Below, piece by piece: positions 18,195 through 26,910 of a DNA stretch of 64,000 nt. Position 1 is the stretch's first letter. Each line of letters begins with the position of its first letter. Below the pieces are notes generated by a model. The model made no database searches, had not been told where the DNA came from, and was given only the letters and a program-made list of their open reading frames with translations. Made by a program: the position numbers and the translations under genes. This DNA comes from Roseiarcus sp036489975. GTDB lineage: Bacteria > Pseudomonadota > Alphaproteobacteria > Rhizobiales > Beijerinckiaceae. Location: assembly GCA_036489975.1 (NCBI GenBank), contig DASXES010000079.1, positions 4,044 through 68,043 of the forward strand, written 5' to 3'.

Positions 18195-18761
18195 ATGAAT
18201 GGTCTCGCCACGGAGCAGCGCGTCGCTCCGGCGCTCACGCGGTACGGCTCGACCGCCGTCGCCTTCCATTGGGCGGTCGCGGCGCTGGTGGTGTTTCTCG
18301 GAACGCTGGGCATCCTGTTCGACGACATCCCGAAGGCATCGCGTCCGCTCTGGATCAACGTCCATGGCTGCGTCGGGCTCGTCTATTTCGCGCTCGTCAT
18401 CGCCAGACTTGGGTGGCGACTCTCGCGCAAGCCACCCGATCCGCCGCCCGACATCGGCGAGTTCGATCGCCGCACATCGCTTTCGGCGCACCACCTTCTT
18501 TATGCGCTGATGGTCGTGATCCCGATTTTCGGCTTCGTCGCCTTTGTCTGGCATGGGCGGGCCTTCGACTACGGATTCGCCAAGCTGAACTTTGGCGTCG
18601 TTTCAAATCGCCCCGTGTTCGAGACGGCGGAGGAAGTGCACCAGCTGCTGGCCTATTGCCTGTTTGGGCTGGCCGCCCTGCACGCCGCAGGCGCGCTCTA
18701 TCATCATTTCGTTCGTCGCGACGGCGTGCTGATGCGCATGCTCCCGGGCGGAACGGGGTAG
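18195..18761 (+). CDS. Cytochrome b561 family protein
   Basis: This 188-residue four-helix membrane cytochrome b starts at ATG 18195. Candidate haem histidines are in VAFHWAVAALV, WINVHGCVGLVYF, LSAHHLLYALMV and EVHQLLAYCLFGLAALHAAG. CybB-type proteins pass electrons between quinol and other carriers; the partner here is unknown. The start is preceded by a 187-base gap after kbl, which runs in the opposite direction, and the gene ends at a strong stem-loop. Confidence 0.9.
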   Translation: MNGLATEQRVAPALTRYGSTAVAFHWAVAALVVFLGTLGILFDDIPKASRPLWINVHGCVGLVYFALVIARLGWRLSRKPPDPPPDIGEFDRRTSLSAHHLLYALMVVIPIFGFVAFVWHGRAFDYGFAKLNFGVVSNRPVFETAEEVHQLLAYCLFGLAALHAAGALYHHFVRRDGVLMRMLPGGTG

Positions 18762-18762
18762 G

Positions 18763-18787
18763 CGCGAGCGCCTCGGCTTCGCTCGCG
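18763..18787. terminator. Stem-loop between convergent genes
   Basis: A perfect 8-bp stem (CGCGAGCG 18763-18770 with CGCTCGCG 18780-18787) and a 9-base loop begins 2 bases after the cytochrome b561 stop and ends 3 bases before the stop of the lipoprotein gene. There is no T-tract, so its termination efficiency is uncertain. Confidence 0.5.
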
Positions 18788-18790
18788 ACG

Positions 18791-19276
18791 CTATTGCGAG
18801 AGCCGGATGTAAAGCTCGTACCGGCCGGAGCTGAAGGTGAGCCCGGCCTGCGCGGCGTTGAGGCGCATGATCACGCCGTTGCGGTTCTCAAGCCAGATTT
18901 CGCCGTTTGCCCTGGAGGTGATGGCGAGACTGCCCGTGCCCTGGATCCAGGGGCCGGAGAACTGCGAGACGTCGTGGAGGTTGTAGACCTCGCCCGAGGC
19001 CTGCATCGTCGAGATGGCGCCGAGCCCTATCAGCGAGCCGAGCAGCATGAACGGATAGGTCCTGCCCCGGAACGCCAGCGTTCCGCTTCCGACGCCTGTG
19101 CCGGCGACGAAGGCCTGGTCCATCGTCACCCTGCCTGACGGCCTCAAGCCCCGGATGCTGGCTTCGGTCGGAATGCCCGAAGGCGGAATGGCGCAGCCGG
19201 CGAGCGGCAGGAGGGTCAAACTCGCGAAGACCCCTGCGATCACGCGCCTGTGGATAGGCCCGACGATGGATTGCAT
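18791..19276 (-). CDS. Putative lipoprotein, uncharacterised
   Basis: This is a 161-residue exported protein. I place the start at ATG 19276, because AAGGAGGAA lies just upstream; the longer open frame adds 20 unlikely residues. A signal peptide (VIAGVFASLTLLPLAGC) ends in the lipobox LAGC, so the mature protein should be lipid-anchored. The mature part is beta-rich with GVGSGTLAFRGRTYPF and NGEIWLENRNGVIMRL. Similar small secreted proteins occur in other proteobacteria as hypothetical proteins. It is probably monocistronic, with AT-rich DNA upstream (19380-19510) that could hold its promoter. Confidence 0.75.
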   Translation of the reverse strand: MQSIVGPIHRRVIAGVFASLTLLPLAGCAIPPSGIPTEASIRGLRPSGRVTMDQAFVAGTGVGSGTLAFRGRTYPFMLLGSLIGLGAISTMQASGEVYNLHDVSQFSGPWIQGTGSLAITSRANGEIWLENRNGVIMRLNAAQAGLTFSSGRYELYIRLSQ

Positions 19277-19522
19277 GTCCTTCCTCCTTGTCGAACCGGC
19301 GCGAGGGCCGGCGGAGCTGTGAGAAGGTCTAGCCAATCTGACGTCGAGATGTCAGCAGCCAGTCTTCGCGGCGGTGTTGAGGCGCGTTTGATATAACATT
19401 CATACCATGTATTTATACTGTTTCGAGTTGCAGAAAAATGAGGCTAAACCATTGAAAAAGCTGAGTCGCGCGCAGAATCGTACACTGCGCCGGCACGTAT
19501 AATTCTTGAGGCAACAAAGAGC

Positions 19523-20323
19523 CTAATCGCCCCACGCGACAAGCCGCTGGCCGCGATGGATGGCGTCCGCTTCCGCGGTCAGGCGCCCATCGGCCTCGTG
19601 CAGGATCAGCCCCGGCGCGAGGCGCAGGGGGGCCTTCGAGCCTTTCACCCCCGAGACGAGCACACGAATCGCGCTTGCGCCCACCGCCGGATGAACCGGC
19701 AGGAGCGCAATTCCCCCGAGCCGGCTCCCGATACCGGCCAGGATTGCGCCGAGCGCCTCGGGACGGTGGATCATCACGAACCGGCCGCCGGGCCTGAGCA
19801 TCGCGAGAGAGGCGGAAATCCAGTCGGCGAGCGTCGCGCCAGCGTCCGCGGGCATGACATGGGCGCGCGCTTTGCTCTCGTCAGGGGAAACCCGAACCGT
19901 CCCGGCCTCGAAGAAGGGAGGATTGGTGACGACGTAATCGGCGCATTCGGAGAGCCCGGCCTTGCGGCGCGCGCCCGGGTCGAGCGCGTCGATGCGCAGG
20001 ATCCGAGCTTGCGGCTCAAGCCCGTTCCGCGCCGCGTTGCTCGCCGCGAGCTCCGCCAGCCCGGGATCGATCTCGACGAGATCGGCGGATAGAGGCGCTG
20101 AGCGCTTCGCGAGCGCGAGCCCGACCGCCCCGACGCCCGCGCCGACGTCGACAATCCGGCCCCGGCCAGCCTCGCCCGCCGCCGCGACGAGGAGAGCCGC
20201 GTCGGTGCCGACGCGGTGGCCGCGCCTTGGCTGGAGGAGCGTGAGCACGCCCCCGAGCCACCGGCCTTCGGTCACGCCGTCCGCGTCGGCGAGCGTCTCG
20301 ACCAGAGGCGGCGGCTCAGGCAT
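19523..20323 (-). CDS. trmN6: tRNA1(Val) (adenine-N6)-methyltransferase-like protein
   Basis: This 266-residue SAM methyltransferase carries motif I (IVDVGAGVGAVGLALA near residue 57), an acidic residue after strand 2 (VEIDPGL) and the catalytic NPPF motif (YVVTNPPFFEAG near 130), which marks N6-adenine or N-type methylation. The N-terminal TLLQPRRGHRVGTDAALL is typical of YfiC/TrmN6 proteins, which modify A37 of tRNA1(Val). The start overlaps the stop of the DUF2007 gene by 8 bases, an arrangement frequent in alphaproteobacteria. Confidence 0.88.
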   Translation of the reverse strand: MPEPPPLVETLADADGVTEGRWLGGVLTLLQPRRGHRVGTDAALLVAAAGEAGRGRIVDVGAGVGAVGLALAKRSAPLSADLVEIDPGLAELAASNAARNGLEPQARILRIDALDPGARRKAGLSECADYVVTNPPFFEAGTVRVSPDESKARAHVMPADAGATLADWISASLAMLRPGGRFVMIHRPEALGAILAGIGSRLGGIALLPVHPAVGASAIRVLVSGVKGSKAPLRLAPGLILHEADGRLTAEADAIHRGQRLVAWGD

Positions 20324-20540
20324 CGCGCAATTCTTTTCCCAGGCCCGCCTCGACCAGGAGACGGCGAACCCGCGCCGCCTCTTCTCCGTCGACCAAAATC
20401 CGCCTCGGCAGGAAGCCGAGCGAGCCTTCGACGGCGGCCATGTGCTGGTCGGCGACGAAATAGGCGACCCGCTCCGCCTTCAGGATCGATTCGATGACGC
20501 TGATCAGAACGAGATCGTTGGTGCGCAGGATTTCGACCAA
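20316..20540 (-). CDS. DUF2007-type small protein
   Basis: This protein of about 74 residues matches the short DUF2007 pattern: EILRTNDLVLISVIESIL, YFVADQHMAAVEGSLG and LPRRILVDGEEAARVRRLL. The frame stays open far upstream, but that part overlaps the divergent prenyl synthase and is not conserved. I chose TTG 20540 because family members start a few residues before RTND; TTG 20552 is an alternative. No function is known. Its conserved pairing with trmN6 and its divergence from the prenyl synthase gene support it being real. Confidence 0.75.
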   Translation of the reverse strand: MVEILRTNDLVLISVIESILKAERVAYFVADQHMAAVEGSLGFLPRRILVDGEEAARVRRLLVEAGLGKELRDA

Positions 20541-20622
20541 AACAGACCTCAATTGGCTCACTTGCCGCGTCGTTGGGCCGTCTTTATGGTCGAGCCGCAG
20601 GATCTGGCAAGGGAATGCTTGC

Positions 20623-21636
20623 GTGGGAATTGTCATTCCGCTCGAAGACAAATCGGCCGATCGCCTGATCGAGCCGCTGACCATGCTCGTCGCTGGCGAC
20701 ATGGCCAAGGTCAATCAGACCATTCTGTCGCGGACGGGATCGGAGGTGACGATGATCCCGCAGGTCGCCACCCACCTGATCGCCTCGGGGGGCAAACGGA
20801 TGCGTCCGATCCTGACCCTGGCCACGGCGGGCCTCTGCGGCTATGGCGGCGAGGGCCACATCAAGCTCGCCGCCGCGGTCGAATTCATGCACACCGCGAC
20901 CCTCCTTCACGACGACGTCGTCGACGAGAGCGACATGCGGCGCGGCAAGGACGCCGCGCGGGTGCTTTGGGGGAACGAGGCGAGCGTTCTGGTCGGCGAC
21001 TTCCTCCTGGGCCAGGCCTTCAAGATGATGGTCGAAGTCGGCTCGCTCGCCTGTCTCGAGGTGCTTTCCAGCGCCGCCGCGGTGATCGCCGAGGGCGAAG
21101 TGATGCAACTCTCCGCCGCCAAGGACACGGAGACGACCGAGGACGCCTATCTCGCCGTCATCCGCGCCAAGACCGCCGCGCTATTCGCCGCGGCCTGCGA
21201 GGTCGGGCCCATTCTCGCCGGCCGCGCGAAGGCCGAGATTGCCGCCTGCCGGGGTTACGGGGCCAATCTCGGCATCGCCTTTCAGCTCATCGACGATGCG
21301 CTCGACTACGGCGGCTCGTCCGCCAAGCTCGGAAAGAATGTCGGCGACGACTTTCGCGAGGGCAAGATCACCCTGCCCGTCGTGCTGTCGTTCCGGCGTG
21401 GCGCGACGCACGAGCGCGAATTCTGGCGCCGCACCCTGGAAAGGGGCGAAGTCGCCGACGGCGATCTCGAGTTCGCGCTGGCGATGATGAAGCGACATCG
21501 CGCGCTCGAGGACACGATCGAGCGGGCGCGCCACTATGGCGCGATGGCGCGCGACGCGCTCGAGCTGTTCGCGCCTTCGCCATGGAAGCATGCGCTGCGC
21601 GACGCGGTCGACTTCGCGATCGGCCGGGCGCACTAA
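20623..21636 (+). CDS. ispB: Trans-polyprenyl diphosphate synthase (octaprenyl/decaprenyl)
   Basis: This 337-residue cytosolic enzyme extends isoprenoid chains for the ubiquinone side chain. The first aspartate-rich motif is LLHDDVVDESDMRRG (about residue 96) and the second QLIDDALDY (about 223), with GGKRMRP near residue 47. Start GTG 20623 (GIVIPLED) is chosen because the upstream frame overlaps the divergent DUF2007 gene. Chain length cannot be derived without comparison; octaprenyl or decaprenyl is expected. The gene is followed by a long inverted repeat. Confidence 0.92.
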   Translation: MGIVIPLEDKSADRLIEPLTMLVAGDMAKVNQTILSRTGSEVTMIPQVATHLIASGGKRMRPILTLATAGLCGYGGEGHIKLAAAVEFMHTATLLHDDVVDESDMRRGKDAARVLWGNEASVLVGDFLLGQAFKMMVEVGSLACLEVLSSAAAVIAEGEVMQLSAAKDTETTEDAYLAVIRAKTAALFAAACEVGPILAGRAKAEIAACRGYGANLGIAFQLIDDALDYGGSSAKLGKNVGDDFREGKITLPVVLSFRRGATHEREFWRRTLERGEVADGDLEFALAMMKRHRALEDTIERARHYGAMARDALELFAPSPWKHALRDAVDFAIGRAH

Positions 21637-21668
21637 GGTGAAGGCTTTCGGGGGCGAGAGATTATCTA

Positions 21669-21700
21669 AAGGCGGTCATAAACGAGCCTTTGACCGCCTT
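21669..21700 (+). terminator. Inverted repeat downstream of the prenyl synthase
   Basis: AAGGCGGTCA (21669-21678) and TGACCGCCTT (21691-21700) form a perfect 10-bp stem with a 12-base loop, 32 bases after the stop. A T-rich stretch (TTTTTA, 21714-21719) follows at a distance. It is a likely terminator for the prenyl synthase transcript. Confidence 0.6.
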
Positions 21701-21723
21701 GCCATTTTGTCGCCTTTTTACAG

Positions 21724-21749
21724 CGGATTGTGAGGCGCGTCACAATCCG
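21724..21749. promoter_or_regulatory. Perfect dyad of Crp/Fnr-family type upstream of hemA
   Basis: CGGATTGTGA (21724-21733) is repeated inverted as TCACAATCCG (21740-21749) with six bases between. The core TGTGA-N6-TCACA is the known recognition pattern of Crp-type regulators, and related Fnr/FixK proteins control hemA in other alphaproteobacteria. It lies 93 bases before the hemA start. A role as a second terminator stem is the alternative. Confidence 0.5.
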
Positions 21750-21842
21750 TCAGCCGAAAGACTGGACAAGTTTTCGCGCGGCGTTTAGCGAAGGGGAAAG
21801 CGGTTCTGGGCTAGATGGGCCAGGCCGAGAAGGACCATGCGA

Positions 21843-23144
21843 ATGGACTATCAGCGGAGCTTCGAGGACGCGATTGCGCGCCTGAAGGCGGAAGGGCGTT
21901 ATCGTACCTTCGCCAATCTCGAGCGTGACGCCCGCCGGTTCCCGATGGCCCAATGGCGCCCCGAGGGCGAGGAAGATAGCCCACGCGAAGTCACCGTCTG
22001 GTGCTCGAACGATTATCTGAGCATGGGCGGCCATCCCGACGTCATCGAGGCCTCGGTCAAGGCGGTCTGCGCTCACGGGGCAGGGGCCGGCGGAACCCGC
22101 AACATTTCCGGCACCCACAATCCGATCGTCGAGCTGGAGGCCGAACTCGCCGACCTGCACGGCAAACCGGCGGCGCTCGTCTTCACCTCCGGGTGGATAT
22201 CTAACCTTGCGTCGATTTCGACCATCGCCGGGCTCCTGCCCGATTGTCTCGTCCTGTCCGACGCGCTCAATCACAATTCGATGATCGAGGGCGTCAGACG
22301 CTCCGGTTGTGAGAAGCGCGTATGGCGGCACAACGATGTCGCCCATCTCGAAGAGCTGCTCGCCGCGGAGCCTCGCGACCGCGCCAAGCTCATCGTGTTC
22401 GAGAGCCTCTATTCGATGGATGGGGACATCGCGCCGCTGGCCGAGATCGTGGCGCTGGCGGAGAAGTATAACGCGCTCACCTATCTCGACGAGGTCCACG
22501 CGGTTGGCCTTTATGGCCCCCGAGGCGGGGGGTTAAGCGAACGTGAAGGGCTCGCGGCCCGGATCGACATCATCGAGGGCACGCTCGCCAAGGGCTTCGG
22601 CTCGCTCGGCGGCTATATCGCGGCGAGCGCCGCGATCGTCGACGCGGTCAGGAGCTTCGCGCCCCAGTTCATCTTCACCTCGACCCTGCCCCCGAGCGTC
22701 GCAGCGAGCGCCGCGGCGGCGGTCAAGCATCTGAAGCGATCAAGCGCTGAGCGCGACCGCCACCAGCACATGGCGCAGCTCGTCAAGCATGCGTTGCGCG
22801 CCGCCGGCCTGCCGGTGATCGACAATCCCTCGCACATTGTGCCGGTGTTCGTCGGCGACGCCAGGCGATGCCGCGCGGCGAGCGAACTCCTGCTCGAGCG
22901 GCACGCGATCTACATTCAACCGATCAACTATCCGACTGTCGCAAGGGGAACCGAGCGGCTGCGGGTCACTCCAACCCCTGCTCACAGCGAAGCCCAGGTC
23001 GCTGATCTGGTCGAAGCTCTGGTCGACGTGTGGAAGACGCTTGACCTCAAGTTCGAGGAGGCGCGAGTGATCCCGCTCGTCCGCGCCAAGGCGAGCGAGG
23101 ACGCCCATTGCGTCTATCCCGAGATGAAGCGCGCGGCGGAATAG
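21843..23144 (+). CDS. hemA: 5-aminolevulinate synthase
   Basis: This 433-residue PLP enzyme condenses glycine and succinyl-CoA to 5-aminolevulinate, the first step of the C4 haem/bacteriochlorophyll route. Motifs are WCSNDYLSMGGHP near residue 55, GTRNISGTHNPIVELE near 82, YLDEVHAVGLYG (PLP-contacting Asp) near 215 and the lysine in EGTLAKGFGSLGGY near 243. ATG 21843 is 8 bases from AGAAGGA and matches the family start MDYQ; ATG 21837 is too close. The C-terminal part has the ALAS-type NYPTVARGTERLRVTPTP. hemE and hemF follow on the same strand. Confidence 0.96.
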   Translation: MDYQRSFEDAIARLKAEGRYRTFANLERDARRFPMAQWRPEGEEDSPREVTVWCSNDYLSMGGHPDVIEASVKAVCAHGAGAGGTRNISGTHNPIVELEAELADLHGKPAALVFTSGWISNLASISTIAGLLPDCLVLSDALNHNSMIEGVRRSGCEKRVWRHNDVAHLEELLAAEPRDRAKLIVFESLYSMDGDIAPLAEIVALAEKYNALTYLDEVHAVGLYGPRGGGLSEREGLAARIDIIEGTLAKGFGSLGGYIAASAAIVDAVRSFAPQFIFTSTLPPSVAASAAAAVKHLKRSSAERDRHQHMAQLVKHALRAAGLPVIDNPSHIVPVFVGDARRCRAASELLLERHAIYIQPINYPTVARGTERLRVTPTPAHSEAQVADLVEALVDVWKTLDLKFEEARVIPLVRAKASEDAHCVYPEMKRAAE

Positions 23145-23170
23145 GCGGGCGTTCGGAGTTCCAGGTAAGC

Positions 23171-24205
23171 TTGGTCAAACCCTTCCTGGCCGCGCTTTCA
23201 GGCGAGCGGCAAAAGACGCCGCCGATCTGGCTCATGCGCCAGGCGGGCCGCTACCTGCCAGAATACCGGGAGCTTCGGGCCCGGGCTCCGACGTTTCTCG
23301 ATTTTTGCTATGACCCGGCGCTCGCGGTCGAGGCGACCTTGCAGCCGATCCGCCGTTTCGGCTTCGACGCCGCGATCCTGTTTTCTGACATCCTCGTCAT
23401 TCCCGACGCTCTCGGCCAGCGCGTCTCCTTCGAAAGCGGCGACGGGCCCCGTCTCGACCCGATCGGCGACGCGGAAGCGTTCGCGAAGCTGAGAAATGAG
23501 CCCGACTGGAGCCGGCTTCAGCCGGTGTTCGAAACTCTCGACCGCCTCAAGGCTGACCTGCCGAAGGAAACAGCCCTGATCGGCTTCTGCGGCGCGCCCT
23601 GGACGGTGGCGAGCTATATGATCGCCGGCCGCGGGACGCCGGATCAGGCGCCGGCGCGGCTCTTCGCCTACCGCCACCCGGACCTGTTCGCACGCCTGAT
23701 CGATCGGCTGGTCGAGGGTTCCGCCGAATACCTGCGCCGACAGTTCGCGGCCGGCGCGGACGCCGCGCAGATCTTCGATTCCTGGGCGGGCGTGCTGCCG
23801 CCGGCCGAATTCGACCGCTGGTGCGTCGCGCCAATCAAGGCGATCGCGGCGAAAGTTCGCGCCGAGACGCCGAACGCGCGGCTGATCGTCTTTCCGCGCG
23901 GCGCGGGTACGCAACTCTCGAAGTTCGCTGGCCTTGCCGACATCGACGCAATCGGCCTCGACACCGCCGCTGACCCCAAAGCCGCAATTGTCGCTCTGCC
24001 GGAACGGCTTACCCTTCAGGGCAATCTCGATCCCCTCGCGCTGGTCGCCGGCGGGCGCCGTCTCGATGAGCAGATCGAGCGCGTGCTGAGCGGCTTCGCA
24101 TCCCGCGCCCATATTTTCAATCTCGGCCATGGAATCGTGCCCGAAACGCCTGTCGAGCACGTCGAGCGCCTGGTCGCCCGGGTGCGCGGCGGGCAAGCGT
24201 CATGA
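23171..24205 (+). CDS. hemE: Uroporphyrinogen decarboxylase
   Basis: This 344-residue cytosolic enzyme converts uroporphyrinogen III to coproporphyrinogen III. The signature WLMRQAGRYLPEYRELR lies near residue 20, followed by ILFSDILVIPDALG (with the catalytic Asp) and GFCGAPWTVASYM. The only sensible start is TTG 23171 (VKPFLAAL), since the longer frame overlaps the end of hemA; this is an unusual start codon. It lies 26 bases after hemA and overlaps hemF by 4 bases (ATGA), which suggests a hemAEF operon. Confidence 0.95.
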   Translation: MVKPFLAALSGERQKTPPIWLMRQAGRYLPEYRELRARAPTFLDFCYDPALAVEATLQPIRRFGFDAAILFSDILVIPDALGQRVSFESGDGPRLDPIGDAEAFAKLRNEPDWSRLQPVFETLDRLKADLPKETALIGFCGAPWTVASYMIAGRGTPDQAPARLFAYRHPDLFARLIDRLVEGSAEYLRRQFAAGADAAQIFDSWAGVLPPAEFDRWCVAPIKAIAAKVRAETPNARLIVFPRGAGTQLSKFAGLADIDAIGLDTAADPKAAIVALPERLTLQGNLDPLALVAGGRRLDEQIERVLSGFASRAHIFNLGHGIVPETPVEHVERLVARVRGGQAS

Positions 24206-25116
24206 ACGATTCGGCGCCTTCGCCCGAAGACCCGCGCCTCTTGCGCGCGCGAGACTGGTTCGAGACCCTGCAGGCGCGGATCATCACGGCGATGGAGGCG
24301 CTCGAGCGCGAGTTTTCTCGGGTGGGCGCGGATCGTCCGCCGGGGCTTTTTGTGCTCGAACCCTGGGAGCGCACCGACGCCAGCGGCCAGCCTGGCGGGG
24401 GCGGCCAGATGGCGATGCTGCGCGGGCGCCTGTTCGAGAAGATGGGCGTGCATTGCTCGCTCGTCCACGGCGCCTTTCCGGCGGAATTCGCGGCGCAAAT
24501 TCCCGGCGCCGACACAGATCCGCGCTTCTGGGCCGCCGGCGTCTCGGTGATTGCCCATCCGTGGAGCCCGCATGTTCCGACGGTGCATATGAATACGCGG
24601 CTCGTGCGCACGACAAAGACATGGTTCGGCGGCGGCGCCGACCTCACGCCGACGCTCGATGAGCGCCGCAAGCCGGACGATCCGGACGCACTGGCGTTTC
24701 ACGCGGCAATGCGCGGAGCTTGCGAGCGCCATCCCGGCGTCGCCGACGCCGAGCGCTTCAAGACCTGGTGCGACGAATATTTCTATATCAAGCACCGCAA
24801 GGAGCCGCGCGGGATCGGCGGCATCTTCTTCGACTATCTCAATAGCGCGGGCGATCCCGGCAATTCCGCCTTCGAAGCGGACTTCGCCTTTGTGCGCGAC
24901 GTCGGCGAGAGCTTCATTGCCGTCTATTCCGATATTGTCCGGCGCAACGCCGGGAAACAATGGAGCGAGGCCGATCGCGAGCAACAATTGGTCCGTCGCG
25001 GACGTTACGTCGAGTTCAACCTCCTGTATGACAGGGGCACGATCTTTGGCCTGAAGACCGGCGGCAACGTTTCGTCTATTCTGTCCTCGATGCCGCCGCT
25101 GGCCAGCTGGCCCTGA
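24202..25116 (+). CDS. hemF: Oxygen-dependent coproporphyrinogen III oxidase
   Basis: This 304-residue enzyme makes protoporphyrinogen IX from coproporphyrinogen III with O2. Family motifs are PTVHMNTRLVRTTKTWFGGG near residue 124, GADLTP, then FKTWCDEYFYIKHRKEPRGIGGIFFDYL near 190, and RGRYVEFNLLYDRGTIFGL near the C-terminus, all in their normal order. The aerobic enzyme fits the nearby cytochrome c oxidase and an aerobic life style. Start ATG 24202 overlaps the hemE stop. Confidence 0.95.
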   Translation: MNDSAPSPEDPRLLRARDWFETLQARIITAMEALEREFSRVGADRPPGLFVLEPWERTDASGQPGGGGQMAMLRGRLFEKMGVHCSLVHGAFPAEFAAQIPGADTDPRFWAAGVSVIAHPWSPHVPTVHMNTRLVRTTKTWFGGGADLTPTLDERRKPDDPDALAFHAAMRGACERHPGVADAERFKTWCDEYFYIKHRKEPRGIGGIFFDYLNSAGDPGNSAFEADFAFVRDVGESFIAVYSDIVRRNAGKQWSEADREQQLVRRGRYVEFNLLYDRGTIFGLKTGGNVSSILSSMPPLASWP

Positions 25117-25148
25117 CCGCGCCTACCGAAAACCTTCGGAGAGAACCT

Positions 25149-26012
25149 ATGACAAACGCCGCTGAATCCGGCCGCTTTCGCATTGCTGGCGCCTTTGACG
25201 TCAACCGCCTCGGCTACGGCGCTATGCGCATTGTCGGCAAGGGGATCTGGGGTCCGCCCGCAGATCGCGATGAGGTTCTCAAGACGCTGCGCCGGCTGCC
25301 CGACCTCGGCGTGGATTTCATCGATACCGCCGATTCCTACGGGCCGAATTTTTCCGAGGAACTGATCAAAGAGGCGCTCGCGCCCTACGGCAAGATCCAT
25401 GTCGCGACCAAGGGCGGGCTAACGCGCACCGGGCCGAACATCTGGATTCCTGTTGGGCGCCCGGAATATCTGATCCAGCAGGCGCACACCAGCCGCTGGC
25501 GCCTCGGCGTCGAGACGATCGATCTTTGGCAATTGCATCGCATCGATTCGAAAGTGCCGGCCAAGGAGCAGTTCGACGCGATCGCCACGCTGATCAAGGA
25601 CAAGGTCATTCGTTGCGCGGGCCTGTCGGAAGTCAGTGTCGCCGACATCGAGGCGGCTCAGAAGGTGTTCCCGGTTGCTACGATCCAGAACCGCTATAAT
25701 TTCCTCGATCGCGCGAGCGAGGCGGCGCTCGACTATTGCGAGAAGCATGAGATCGGCTTCATTCCCTGGGCGCCGCTCGACGCTGGCGCGTCGGCGAAGC
25801 CCGGCTCCGCCCTGGACGCGATTGCGCACAAGCACAAGGCGAGCCCGGGCCAGATCGCGCTCGCGTGGCTCCTGAAACGCAGCCCGGTCATGCTGCCGAT
25901 CCCCGGCACCGGCAAGGTCGCGCATCTGGAGGAGAACGTTGGCGCCGCGGCAATCAAGCTTACCGACGAAGAATTCGAAACGCTTGGCCGCGCGCGGCGC
26001 GGGGAAAGGTGA
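25149..26012 (+). CDS. Aldo/keto reductase
   Basis: This 287-residue NADPH-dependent reductase has a TIM barrel. The catalytic Asp and Tyr are in DFIDTADSYGPNFSEELI (about residues 58-66), the Lys in HVATKGG, and the His in IDLWQLHRID. LLKRSPVMLPIPGTGKVAHLEEN near the C-terminus is the cofactor region. It is 32 bases after hemF with a GGAGAGAA ribosome site. The substrate is unknown and there is no obvious link with haem synthesis beyond shared orientation. Confidence 0.9.
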   Translation: MTNAAESGRFRIAGAFDVNRLGYGAMRIVGKGIWGPPADRDEVLKTLRRLPDLGVDFIDTADSYGPNFSEELIKEALAPYGKIHVATKGGLTRTGPNIWIPVGRPEYLIQQAHTSRWRLGVETIDLWQLHRIDSKVPAKEQFDAIATLIKDKVIRCAGLSEVSVADIEAAQKVFPVATIQNRYNFLDRASEAALDYCEKHEIGFIPWAPLDAGASAKPGSALDAIAHKHKASPGQIALAWLLKRSPVMLPIPGTGKVAHLEENVGAAAIKLTDEEFETLGRARRGER

Positions 26013-26060
26013 GCGGCAGGGCGAGCAGCGCCGATTGTGGCGGAGTTCCACCACATGCGG

Positions 26061-26279
26061 TCAGTCGTGCCTGACGCACCTGATCTTGATGAACTCGCCT
26101 TCGGCGAGGTCGTGGAAGAGCACGCTCTTGCCGAGATCTTGCTGCGCCTCGACGCCACACCAGAGCTCGTTCGAAACGCGCCCGATCACGGCCACGTCGC
26201 GCGAGAAACCCGGCTCGGGCCCGCAATCCGCCGGGCTCACGCCGGCGACGCAGATCACGGCGACGATGGTGAAAGTCAT
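26061..26279 (-). CDS. Small exported Cys-containing protein, hypothetical
   Basis: This 72-codon frame begins with a hydrophobic signal-like segment (FTIVAVICVAGVSPADC). It continues with GPEPGFSRDVAVIGRVSNELWCGVEAQ and a C-terminal RCVRHD; three cysteines lie from residue 19 onward. The composition looks like a secreted or lipid-anchored small protein, unlike the overlapping plus-strand frame. It lies in the gap between the aldo/keto reductase and the SnoaL-like gene. I have no function to propose, and it could still be a chance frame. Confidence 0.45.
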   Translation of the reverse strand: MTFTIVAVICVAGVSPADCGPEPGFSRDVAVIGRVSNELWCGVEAQQDLGKSVLFHDLAEGEFIKIRCVRHD

Positions 26280-26354
26280 GGCATCTTGCTCGTGTCGACG
26301 AGTCTTCTTGCGTGGGTTAGCGACTTGAAGGGGATGCGACCGGCGCCGTCTGCG

Positions 26355-26846
26355 CTACATTTGTTTGGGCGGAGGCGGCAGCGCTCCGATCTGGTGAAGA
26401 AGCGAGAATCTGTCGGGCACGCCCCAGTGCTCCACCAGCTTTCCATTCGCGAAACGACAGACGTCGATGACATCGATGGTCACCGGCTTTCCCGAACGCG
26501 GATCGAAGCCAGTCGCCTTGCTGCGCGCCCACACCGTATCGTCGGTTTCCACGATCGCCTCGATGGTCAGCTTCAGGTCCTTAATGCTGCGCCTCGCATC
26601 CTCGATCTGCGCTTTCAATATCTGCGGACCGGAAATGCCGGTCTTTGACAGATATTCGTGTTCGATCAGCTTCTCAGCGCAAATTTCGTCTGCAACAGTC
26701 AGGTCACCCTGAGAAAAGCCACGCTCGGCGATGGCTTTGAAGCGTTCCAGATTCGTCGACATGCCCACCGCTCCGGTTGTCGGATTGGCGACGGCGGCCG
26801 CGATCGCGGCAGTGATCATGCCGAATTTGCGTCGCGTAATTCTCAT
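26355..26846 (-). CDS. SnoaL-like/ester-cyclase-fold protein with Tat signal
   Basis: This is a 163-residue protein. I place the start at ATG 26846, giving the N-terminus MRITRRKFGMITAAIAAAVA, a twin-arginine export signal. The longer upstream frame shadows the regulator gene. The mature part resembles the SnoaL/NTF2-like fold: LERFKAIAERGFSQGDLTVADEI, HEYLSKTG and the C-terminal VCRFANGKLVEHWGVPD, which is the family's most recognisable element. Its ligand is unknown. A regulator of AraC type lies 64 bases upstream on the same strand. Confidence 0.82.
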   Translation of the reverse strand: MRITRRKFGMITAAIAAAVANPTTGAVGMSTNLERFKAIAERGFSQGDLTVADEICAEKLIEHEYLSKTGISGPQILKAQIEDARRSIKDLKLTIEAIVETDDTVWARSKATGFDPRSGKPVTIDVIDVCRFANGKLVEHWGVPDRFSLLHQIGALPPPPKQM

Positions 26847-26910
26847 TGCCGCCTGCACCCCACGTTCGGGCAGAAGGGTGCAGGAGAACCGGCAAAAGCG
26901 CTTGTAGAAT

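Noticed and set aside
19962..21641. 559-codon plus-strand frame covering trmN6 antisense and the prenyl synthase
   Set aside because: The prenyl synthase motifs are in a different frame; this one has no motif.
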